A DNA stretch of 64,000 nucleotides from assembly GCA_036346205.1 (NCBI GenBank), contig JARFJB010001910.1:1868501-1932500 (forward strand). Direction: 5' to 3'. This stretch comes from Vesta saturnalis. Lineage: Eukaryota; Arthropoda; Insecta; Coleoptera; Lampyridae. Every line of letters begins with the position of its first letter. Within the stretch, counting starts at the first letter, position 1. Both the position numbers and the translations under genes were made by a program. The notes under the pieces are model-generated. The model was not told the origin of the DNA and did not search any database. It was given only the letters and a program-made list of their open reading frames with translations. Shown in pieces: positions 55,536 through 64,000 of the stretch.

Positions 55536-55619
55536 CGCCTGTTGAATTTTCTTCCGGATCATTTCTGTCAGTTCCATCATCGTGCTCTTCGGTTGCCATC
55601 ATCTGAACAATCGGTATTT
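55536..55619 (-). CDS. Candidate host exon (84 bp)
   Basis: On the minus strand a consensus acceptor (..TATACATTCTAG) at 55620 precedes an 84-bp open block, and the donor is perfect: GGCG|GTAAGTAC at 55535. Translation: IPIVQMMATEEHDDGTDRN then DPEENSTG. It is a hydrophilic, acidic peptide with two Met codons that could serve as the start of translation. The length is a multiple of three, with the same phase on both sides. It is unrelated to any transposon seen here and stands alone in more than 3 kb of featureless DNA, as a small exon in a large gene would. The protein was not recognised; an initiator exon or an alternative cassette exon are both possible. Confidence 0.5.
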
Positions 55620-56159
55620 CTAGAATGTATATAAAAAGCATAGCTAAAATAATGTATATTTTACATTGTTTATTGTTAAATACTTATAGATAGATAAATA
55701 AGAAAACTGTTTAGAAATCATGCATGAACTTAACAACCAATAAAATACTACAAGAAAAAATTAAAATTAATGAAGATTAGATTAATACTCAAATGATGAT
55801 TATATGAAAAATGTTAGCAGCGTTTTTATAAAAAGGTAGAAAATTAGTTGTAATTAGCTATTTAGTAGGATTTAAAGTTTTACTCCGTAAAGAGGTTCTG
55901 ATTAAAATATCTATGTCAACATAAAAGAATATTTTAATAAACAATTAGATAAATCGCTGCTAATACAAAATAATAGTGAAAAAAACCAGCCGTGTGTTAA
56001 ATTTACCAATTGTGTGTCTTCCCACAAGTTAACTTTCAACAAAAAAAATTTGGTGTGTCTATTTTCTTTAAGGAAGTTCTTCAGCTATATGAATGCATTA
56101 TGTTTATACAGACGTTTGCTCTCTAGGCATAGCTGGATTTAAAAGATAGTTTAACAAGC

Positions 56160-56617
56160 ACCATTTAAGTACAGTAATGTGAGTTTGAATTAAACTGTAA
56201 AACGTGGTTTGAAAGGAATGAATCAAACTAAAAAGACACACATGAACATTTTTATTATTACAGCTATTATAACATAAGGTTACAGTTAATTATTATAGCC
56301 TACCTTATGATGAGATAAGGTATCACGCACAGATATGCATTTCCACATATTCCTGATCTGGAGACGACTCTTGAGATCACTGCCAATGAGTAAATGATCC
56401 AAACCCACTAAAAAAACTGTATCCAGACAAAACAACATCTGTGCGTGATACGTTATCTCACCATAAGGTGGGCTATAAAAATTAACTGTAACCTTATGTT
56501 ATAGCTATAATAATAAACATGTTCGTGTGTGTCTTTTTCGTTTGATAGAGCTGAATTATTATTTTTTTCAAACCGAGTTTTACACTATTCAAACTGGCAT
56601 AACTGTACTTAAATGGT
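56160..56617. mobile_element. 458-bp foldback element with ~175-bp arms
   Basis: The left arm, about 56160-56338, starting ACCATTTAAGTACAG, is the inverse of about 56440-56617, ending CTGTACTTAAATGGT. Both arms contain AACATAAGGTTACAGTTAAT and ATCACGCACAGAT in mirrored order, with roughly 100 bp between. No ORF. A non-autonomous foldback/MITE; no clear target duplication was seen, so the superfamily is open. Confidence 0.85.
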
Positions 56618-56619
56618 AA

Positions 56620-57480
56620 CGAATAAAATGTTGTATCCTATTTTCTGAAAGCTTAGATTTTGAAGCAGTTTTTATAGTATTTGCTACTCTCTAGCAATTT
56701 TTTAAAGAATTGCGTGTGTAAGCTTTTTATTGTTTTTTTTTTTAAGAAAATGATAACTTCACAGTTCTAATGAATTTAATTAGTGGTTGTGTAGATTCAG
56801 ACTCATCATAAGCTATCCATGCTTACTTGAAATTTAATGTAGAATACAATAGTATTGTTAAATTTTGAGGAATGTATCGAAATATTCCAGAATTTCAAAA
56901 TTTTTGCGTAAATGTACAGTTTTTTAAATTGTGTATTTGAGTTACATTTATGTACTTCTATCACCCAAAAAAATTTTTAACGCTAGGTCTACACCACCCT
57001 ATATAATTTTTTTTCGTATGCGGCTTTTGTCGTATGCGATTATTTGTCACATTCATTGTGCGACAGTCTGACCGCGATCTTTTGTCGCGCGACCTTTTGG
57101 ATGCGATTTTTTGACGTATATTCGAGTTCAGGACATGTATCTCTGGGTGGCTTGAATGATTTTTAATCAAAAATCATGAACAATATCTACATCTAAATCC
57201 TACCCTTATCTTATGTTTAACATTCCAATCAAAATCTAGTCTGAATTCTGTTTAAAAAAATAGTCTTAGAGCATTTGTAGCAGCAGACTAACCACGCTTA
57301 AGAATTACTTATCTAATGACGGAAATTATTACTTACTACATTGCCAATTATAGCACTTCTTCTAATTCCCTAAAGTGATATGAACTACTTTTTTGAAATT
57401 AATTTTAATTTAATTCAACTTAAAATAATAACTAATAGCACTAAAGTTTAAATTACAATATAATACTACAATTTCTATTA
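56620..57480. other. AT-rich DNA with a small TTTTGTCGCGCGACC block
   Basis: 57000-57130 repeats GTCGTATGCGATTATTTG / CGCGATCTTTTGTCGC / GATGCGATTTTTTG-like words three times in degenerate form. No gene supported. Confidence 0.45.
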
Positions 57481-57489
57481 TATGTATAA

Positions 57490-58970
57490 TTATTTATTTC
57501 CCTACGCGTTTCAATACAACATGTATCATTACCAAGAGAAAGTATATAAGTAAAATAACAAACAAGTAGTTATCGTAACAAATCGTTAAGGTAAAACAGC
57601 AAACTTGATATAAATTGTAATTCTATATTAAAAATGTATGGTAAGGGGAATCTGTAAGATCAAGCTCTTCGCTCATTGAGCATACTTTCTGTCATAAAGT
57701 GATTATTTACTATTAAATGTTTGGCATAATTTGATTCGCCTGTGTTTATATTTGTAACATCTAACGTGTAAAATCCCTAAGTGTTAGTCCAATATAAACA
57801 GAATTACAGAATAAGCAGTTCAATTTATAAATACCCAACTTCAAAATATGGTTAGTTGAATCTTTCGCATTAAATAAATATTTAAGAACATTGGTATTAG
57901 TTTTGAAGCTACTTTGCACCTCTTGTCCTATTGCAATATGTGAGCTTTATAATGTATTTTCGGTTCGGTTCTGTGTTAACTGGGTAACTGTTTTTGGTAG
58001 ATAATTTTTACTTTTGATTTTTAACTAAAATGTCGAGTATATTTGAAATATAACCATTTGCTTCTGCAATTTGTGTTATAATTAATATTTATTATTTGTT
58101 TGGTTTAATAGTAATGACATGCAGCTAATTTATGTGTTTTACGGTGACGTGAATTCTATGGAATTGTAATGTCCGTATATGTAGGTTTTCTGAATATGGA
58201 GAACTCAAACTTGTTCTATATATTAATTGATATTTTTAAATTTAGAAAATGAACGGCTCTATTTTGTACTTTCACTAGTGTAAGTTGTATGTTGGGATGT
58301 AAATTATTAGTATTAATTACAAACTCATCAATGAAATCTGATAAACTATCAAAACATGCTAAAATATTTTCAACATCATGAAACCAAAATTCAATCTTAT
58401 CAGAAATATTTAATTAAAAAAGTTGATCTTCCAATTTATCCCTAAGAGTATTAGCTAAAATGGACGAAATTGGGCTCCCCAAAGGTAAATCGTATTTTTG
58501 TAGATAAATCTTAGTATTGAATGTGAAATCATTTTGATTAACGTAGTGATCAAATAATAGAATTAACTCCATTCTTGTAACTAATTCAACATTATTATTA
58601 AATAAAAAACTATTAATAAACACATACATTCTTGAGGGGGCTTCTTAGAAAACATGCTGATAACATCAAAACTTACAAGTATATTATGTAGTGGTAACTT
58701 TATGTTTTGTAATGTATTATTTAGTTCTAAAGAATTCATAATAGAATGTTTTGATTTGTACTTTAAATTGTTTGTTATTATGTGGATTAGTTTATTGATA
58801 AAAATATGGTTAGGTGCTAGGATGTAAGAATCTACTGGTCTAAAAGGCGTACTTGGTTTGTGGATTTTTATGAGACCATATAGTTTTGTTGCTTGCGTGT
58901 TCTTGTACACAGTTTGTTGTTTCTCTAAATATGCCAACCACGTATTGCAGTTTTGTAAAATTTGTTTCAT
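57490..58970 (-). pseudogene. Penelope-like element: RT plus GIY-YIG endonuclease, decayed
   Basis: The minus strand, in order: NCNTWLAYLEKQQ near 58940, KLYGLIKIHKPSTPFRPVDS near 58870 (fingers), ILVSFDVISMFSKKP near 58675 (box A), and LPLGSPISSILANTL near 58480 (box B). FHDVENILACF near 58350 stands in place of YVDDI, so the active site is lost. FLNLKIS, FRKPTYTDIT and HRKTHKLA follow to about 58140. The endonuclease domain reads GIYKLNCLFCNSVYIGLTLR near 57800 and GESNYAKHLIVNNHFMTE near 57700. A terminal ATTGAAACGCG near 57505 resembles the PLE tail. All domains are in the family's normal order, but there are several stops and frameshifts. Confidence 0.8.
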
Positions 58971-59002
58971 ACATTTTTGAAATTTTGTTGTAGCATCTAT
59001 AT

Positions 59003-59230
59003 TTGAAATTTCTAAATTTTCAAAACTGCAATATTTGCTTTACGGATTTAGAGAAACAACAAATTTTATACAAGAACCTACAAGAACAAGAATACAGAGT
59101 AGCTTTTAGAACTAATATCAATGTTCTTAAACGCTTATTTACTATTAAAGGTTCAACTAACGACATTTTGAAGCCGGGTATTTATAAAATAAACTGCACA
59201 TTCTGCAATTCTGTTTATATTCAACCCTAA
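59003..59230 (+). pseudogene. Inverted PLE fragment (GIY-YIG start), head-to-head with the previous copy
   Basis: The plus strand repeats NFQNCNICFTDLEKQQILYKN, the same protein segment with which the minus-strand copy begins at 58970. It then jumps to TNINVLKRLFTIKGSTNDIL and GIYKINCTFCNSVYI, the endonuclease start, and stops at 59228. Most of the reverse transcriptase is skipped. The two copies meet within 30 bp. Confidence 0.75.
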
Positions 59231-59599
59231 GTGGTAACAAATGTGTAACAATTAAAATGAAAATTACTCCTTGCAATACCTCGATCGATAGGATTTTTTA
59301 TACTGAATACAATAAAAAAATATGTCGAAATCAGTTAGTAAATACAAAATACCATTGATTTTTACCAAAATGCAGTAAAACAAGAAACTGGCCAAGCAAA
59401 ACGTAAGTAAATTTATAAAAAATAACAATGGAAAATTATTTAAAAATAAAACACTAAATCTACTAAATTGTGTTTGACGGTAATAAACAAGTTGCAATTG
59501 TTTCTACATGGCCTTCTACTAGATGCCTGCAATTCTTACACACAATAAGTCGACATAATTTTCATTTATGACTTTATTCATTAAAACAGATCTCAGCAC

Positions 59600-60335
59600 G
59601 ACGTAAAAATTTGACAGTGCGTTTATAGCATTCTGAATTCCGTTTCAAAGTTGTTTAGTCCTCGTAGACTTTTGTTTTTAACGTTTCTCGGATGAGGAAA
59701 TCATAAGCATTTATTTCAGATGGCCACAGAAGCCAGTTAATAGATGTTTCTTGTTCTCTTCCACTCTATATAACAACAAACTGATTACTTAGAAGTTCTC
59801 TTACAGAACGTGTAAAATGAGCTGGTGCATCATCGTACAAGAAACACATTTTGCCGCAAATTAATGGTCATGTCTTCTAATAACTCTAGGAAAGTTACTT
59901 AGCGAAAACGAAGGTAACTAGAGCCATCCAGACGATTAGTCAATCATAACGGTCCAACCAAAAAGGTGTGAACACCCAGGCATTAATTTTTAATTTTCGT
60001 TGGGATAATGCCTAACTTTAATAGCGCTTGAGTATATATTTAATAAATATGCTCATTATGTATAGGTTTTTCAAGCCAGGTCTCAAACATCATCAGTATA
60101 AAAGATAATAATTTGTACAAAATTTGCTTAAACGTGATAAGAGGCCAAATTGCATTAATTCTTTAACTCGCTGCATATAGAAAGGACGACTATGTTGATG
60201 GTCAAACATCCGATGTACAGTGTTTGTTGAAATATAAGCTTCAGACTCCAATTTTTTGATACTGATCTCAAGAGTATTACGAGTATTAATTATTTGAAGA
60301 ATAGCTTCTTCCGCAATGAGGCTTCGAGCTTATCA
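59600..60335 (-). pseudogene. DD41D transposase relic
   Basis: Minus strand, N to C: EEAILQIINTRNTLEISIKK and NTVHRMFDHQHSRPFYMQRV near 60260-60150 (helix-turn-helix and linker), a scrambled first-Asp region, GVHTFLVGPL near 59960, FLELLEDM near 59890, LYDDAPAHFTRSVRELL near 59840 (second Asp) and WPSEINAYDF near 59730 (third Asp box). Stops are frequent. Another lineage of the same transposase group. Confidence 0.65.
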
Positions 60336-60339
60336 AGGT

Positions 60340-61595
60340 CTTTCACTGCTTAATCTGGCTGGCTGCAAATTTCCTGTTTATCGAATGCGAGTGAAGTTTG
60401 TGAATTATATAAAATAACAACAACAACTGCAACAACAATTAATACAGCAACGATGGTTATAATTTCAAAAAATAATGTAAAAGGATAAATAATTATTGAA
60501 AAATTTACTGTCAACAATGAACTGAGCCGATTATACAATTATTACTGTCGTTTTTGTAAGAGTCTTCGTTAGAATCGTATCATAATCCTTATGAAAATTG
60601 TTATAGAAGTAAGAAGTAGCTTTAACCCTTCTGCAATTTGCTTTGCATTTCTTTGGTACTGAAAGCAGTGGCACCTTTTGAAGTGCCATTTTGATACATA
60701 TCTATGGATTTCGAGTCGATTTATTTTGACCTCTACATTACGTGGTAGCGTGAGCGTCCCAACAGGTTTGAGGTGCCCTATATATAAGCAGTTTACATAG
60801 TAGCCATTTTCAGCAAGATATTTTTGATGTATACAAGATGATCAAAAAATAAAATATTTTTAAAAACTTTAGGTCCAATTACGTATCTGTAAAGCTATGA
60901 AATAATTAGCGCCCACATTTTGGTTATATAGTACTGTCGTATCAAAGACAGACAAGATTAAAGGCTTTACTGTGTAGTGCGTTAAAAAAAATTACTACTG
61001 TTATCCATAAATGGAGATTTTGTAAATATGTAATTAGTTTATGATAGTATTAATTTTTACAAAATATGTTTCGTATATACAGGGTGGGTAAACAAATAAA
61101 TTGTTATTTCTAAGAACGTTGCGTGTGAATAGTTCTGAAGCAATTAAAGCAGTTAATAAGAAAATAATACATCATTATTAAATTATAACGCCTATCACTT
61201 TAAACTGGGCGTAGAACGTGCTGGGTCAGATCCTTGACTCAATTTTTTTAGGTTATATCTATTTACATAATTTGCACCCAAACTGCTGTTCTGTGTCCCA
61301 TGTCGCATCGTGTATAAAAAAACCGCAATCTTATGTCGCAACTTTTGAACCGCTTAAATACAAAGTATTTTTTGAAGCACCCTGTATGCTCAAAAATATT
61401 TTTCAATTGGGCGGGTTTGAGATAACGTCAACTCTTCAGGTGTCAATTACAATTTCTGCGATACCGAATTATTCGCCAGTTAACGCAATACTGTAAATCA
61501 ATATTGTAACTTTTCTTTAAATAAAACGTTTAAGTAGTGAGCTGGTAAGACAGATGTCAGTAAGTTGAATGGATATTCTTGCGTAAGTGAACTCG
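60340..61595. other. AT-rich DNA with possible MITE ends
   Basis: TATA|CAGGGTGGGTAAAC near 61079 and AAGCACCCTG|TATG near 61384 could bound a 300-bp MITE, but only CAGGGTG is shared. No gene seen. Confidence 0.4.
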
Positions 61596-61599
61596 GAAA

Positions 61600-61976
61600 C
61601 TGAAAAGGTCACGTATTTCATTCCCTCCCGAAGGAAGAGGGCGGGCTGCATAAGCTTTCCAACCTCCTTCAGCCACAAACATGGATTCCCCGCATACATG
61701 CATACATTACGTATATGTATGCATGGTGAGGTTAAGGATGGGTGTGGTCAGGATATGATCGGAAGAAACGGAGTTAGTGTTCTGAGGGGGAGAATAGTAC
61801 CCCAGCATTCGCCTATATAACCGCACATGGTGTGCGTATACACAGTAACCATGCCGCTACATGTGTATGGAAAGCCCCTTGAAAAAACCCCATAAGGGTA
61901 GACGGTAACAGGAATCGAACCCATTACCTCCCGAATGCTAAGCAGGTCGTGTTACCACAACTCTACTAGCTCGGTA
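61600..61976 (-). mobile_element. tRNA-Ala-type SINE
   Basis: The minus strand begins with ACCGAGCTAGTAGAGTTGTG and TGGTAACACG (A box), CTGCTTAGCATTCGGGAGGT (anticodon loop TTAGCAT, anticodon AGC, Ala) and GGGTTCGATTCC (B box), then a GC-rich body of about 300 bp ending in CCTCCCGAAGG-like pairing near 61625. This is Pol III-type architecture with an unrelated body, as in SINEs. The tail is not A-rich on this strand; its 3' limit is uncertain. Inside the body ACATGCATACATTACGTATATGTATGCATG is arranged as an inverted repeat. Confidence 0.65.
61905..61976 (-). tRNA. tRNA-Ala(AGC)-like head of the SINE
   Basis: Cloverleaf-compatible anticodon and T arms with an AGC anticodon. The acceptor stem is incomplete and the sequence continues without interruption into the SINE body, so it is a SINE head and not a working tRNA gene. 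Confidence 0.5.
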
Positions 61977-61979
61977 AGT

Positions 61980-62630
61980 AAACATATTTCGTTCGTGCTT
62001 TATGCAAAACAGAAGGGTTTAATACTTTGAAAACTGCAGGGCAGATGATGCGTTTTCGACAATATATTTGATCCGTTTTTGACGGTTATTATTAAGTAGT
62101 ACGTACAGAACGACCTATGTTTAGTAGGAAATATGTCCCATATGGCGCGAGCAATTCGTGTTGTACATTATGCAATCTTAAAAGAGTTAGGAGTTTGGGC
62201 GGTAAAAATTTACACATTCAGAAGACACTATTCAAGGTAGAGAGTGGCTATTTAAAATAAAAACCTTCAAAATCAAGTACTAATGTTCTTTCGTCACGTA
62301 ATGGCTCAAAGACACATCCTTATATGTGCTTTATATGTTATATGTTTTCAGAAACAAAAGTAAGCAAAAGATTGTTGTATCTTTATAAAATATAACAATG
62401 AAGTGTATAAAACCATACACAAAGACCAATTAGACAAATTAGGAACTGAAATTTAATTCCTTGGAGTTCGTAGCAATTGTAAATGGTAATACCTTTTACC
62501 AAGTTACCTTTGTAAATTTTTAAACCTATATACATTGGTAAGGAAAAGTATATTTTTTGACTTTACTGTGTAATTGATAAGAATTGCGCTGTGTTTGTAT
62601 GTGATTAGAATAAAAGTTCTGTTACGGATA
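61980..62630. other. Anonymous DNA
   Basis: No gene or repeat recognised between the SINE and the next transposon end. Confidence 0.5.
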
Positions 62631-62632
62631 TA

Positions 62633-64000
62633 CAGTCTGTCCCAAAAGCTTAGAAACGTTCAATTATCTCAGTTATTTGTAAAATGACATAGATGAAAAT
62701 TGGGGCGTTTACAGTAGCAATCATGCACTACCCAACAAATTTTTTTTCAATTATGCGGTGTTGCCGCTTCTACTAAAAATTAAAAGCGATCATTCAAATG
62801 GGACATCAGGTATATTATTCAATTTTCTAATACCCGGAATAAATCTAAATAGATCTTATCTATATTTACCTTTAATCATTTACGAAATAATTACCAGACC
62901 ATTTCGACACTTTGACAGGTTGTAAAATCTGAACTTTAAGGGATCAAGAAAAACGGTTTGCTCATTCCTGTCTTAGTTGTTCATAAGCTATCGATTGACA
63001 AATACAAAAACACCTAATCTTCTTAGAAGGAATTTATTGAAAAATTGTTTAAAAAAAATAAAATAGGTGATATCCACCTTTGTTACATTAGAAATCGAAA
63101 TCGTGAAAACGCGTCATACTTGACAGACGTAAAAGTATAATTACATATTGTAAATCCCATTCGCTTTCCTTTTTAAAAATGGTTAATTTAAATGAACGAG
63201 AAAGAATCACACTGTTTATGGTGAGTGGTTACGGAGAACGTGTGACGTCCTATAAAAAGGTGGAGTATTTATACAATAACGATTTTCCAAATCGTCCCCC
63301 AATTGCAAAATCAGCCATATAGAAAACAGTTAGAAGGTTTGAGGAAAAGGGAGACTGCAAAGAGAGGTTTAGACCGAGACGACCCAAAACAGCAAGAAGT
63401 GGTGAACGCATTACTCATATTTATTGAGAGTCCTCATAGTTCCCTGCAGAAGTCAGCAGCAACTATTGATATAAGTCGTTCATCAGTGTCGAGAATTCTA
63501 AACGAAAATAAATTTCACCCCTATAAGATTCATCTTGTTCAAGTGTCGTCAAACGATAGAAGAAACGAATTTTGTGAGACCATTATGGCCAAGTGAGACG
63601 AGAATAATGATTTCTTCAATAATATTGTTTTTTCCGATGCAGCGACATTTATGCTAAATGGGAATGTCAATCGTCATAATTATAAGTACTGGTCCGATCA
63701 AAATCCGCATCGGACGCGAGAAGCGCATTCCTAACAGAAAATAAATGTATAGGCAGGGTTGTATGGAACTCGCACTATATGGCCATTTTTAATAGAAGGG
63801 AATTTAACAGCTGAGAGATATTTGGATATGAATCAAAATTTAATAGTTTCTGAAATTCAACGTTTGTCTGGCTCCAACTATCAAAGTACATGGTTTCAGC
63901 AGGACGACTATGTTCGTATAGTGCGGGACTATTTGAATACAACTTTTCCTAACAGATGCATAGCCAGAATGCTTTCTATAGAGTGGCCAGCTAGGTCTCC
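62633..64000 (+). mobile_element. DD41D transposon, 5' part, runs off the window
   Basis: Starts CAGTCTGTCCCAAAAGC after TA at 62631-62632. About 550 bp of leader, probably mostly TIR, precede the transposase. The right end lies outside the window, so TIR length cannot be judged. Confidence 0.75.
63180..64000 (+). pseudogene. DD41D transposase, 3'-open, several stops
   Basis: ATG at 63180: MVNLNERERITLFMVSGYG starts a clean DUF4817-like N-terminal domain (VEYLYNNDFPNRPPIAKSAI) up to a TAG at 63319-63321. A frameshift near 63400 leads to SAATIDISRSSVSRILNENK and FHPYKIHLVQV (HTH and linker). TGA follows ETIMAK, then VFSDAATFML (first Asp), a TAA near 63733, GTRTIWPFLIEGNLTAERYL and WFQQDDYVRIVRDYL. 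About six residues after the second Asp (the usual GAPAHN) are deleted. The third box begins EWPARS at the window edge. Inactive. Confidence 0.85.

Overview
The window is AT-rich, repeat-dominated nuclear DNA from an arthropod, most likely an insect. The evidence is spliceosomal-type GT..AG introns of 50-66 bp inside transposase relics, Penelope-like (PLE), RTE-type and R1-type retroelements, a Crypton-type tyrosine recombinase relic, and many Tc1/mariner-superfamily transposons with TA target duplications. Beetle-like repeat content is an impression only; no species-level marker is visible. There are no operons, ribosome-binding sites or CRISPR arrays. Only one coding frame is clearly intact: a 362-aa transposase on the minus strand at 27857-28945. 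One well-formed host-type exon (55536-55619, minus) and one ambiguous exon-like block (15305-15420) suggest that the window lies in introns or intergenic space of large host genes.

The main theme is a multi-lineage invasion by one transposase type. The fold has an N-terminal domain resembling DUF4817 and a DDE core whose second and third catalytic Asp are 41 residues apart (DD41D). Eight copies from at least six divergent lineages lie in 64 kb: 1-1686, 5818-9395 (split), 9720-12737, 27279-29673, 47335-49384, 51769-52955, 59600-60335 and 62633-64000+. Those with both ends visible have long terminal inverted repeats (TIRs of roughly 0.18-0.92 kb) starting CA and flanked by TA. Two lineages carry a small intron in the transposase at different positions; the intact copy has none.

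Layout. 1-3.2 kb: DD41D element A1, then a nearly full-length dead Crypton-type recombinase followed by a 130-bp palindrome. 4.6-5.0 kb: G/T-rich minisatellite. 5.1-5.8 kb: head-to-head PLE fragments. 5.8-9.4 kb: a DD41D relic split by a GC-rich insertion and carrying a tandem duplication. 9.7-12.7 kb: complete but dead element A2. 12.7-18.1 kb: mostly anonymous AT-rich DNA with a hAT-like relic. 18.1-19.6 kb: DD82E (Sailor-like) relic. 21.9-26.3 kb: satellites and small palindromes. 27.3-29.7 kb: the intact DD41D element. 30.7-31.6 kb: spliced YqaJ-type nuclease relic. 32.7-34.3 kb: R1-clade LINE relic. 34.3-37.6 kb: near-complete RTE-type LINE with several frameshifts. 38.3 kb: (CA)n array. 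40.0-41.3 kb: PLE reverse transcriptase plus a tail repeat. 42.0-42.9 kb: DUF7869-like relic. 45.4-46.0 kb: LINE endonuclease relic. 47.3-49.4 kb: DD41D element. 51.8-53.0 kb: DD41D relic. 53.4-53.8 kb: MITE, (TA)n and a tRNA-Thr-headed repeat. 55.5 kb: host-type exon. 56.2-56.6 kb: foldback element. 57.5-59.2 kb: inverted PLE pair. 59.6-60.3 kb: DD41D relic. 61.6-62.0 kb: tRNA-Ala-type SINE. 62.6 kb to the end: the start of another DD41D element.

The genes do not form a pathway. The window is a nested record of transposon insertion and decay. The parts most likely to be new are the long-TIR DD41D families with lineage-specific introns, the tRNA-headed repeat joined to a PLE tail with a hammerhead-like core, and (TA)n microsatellites sitting inside reverse-transcriptase codons.
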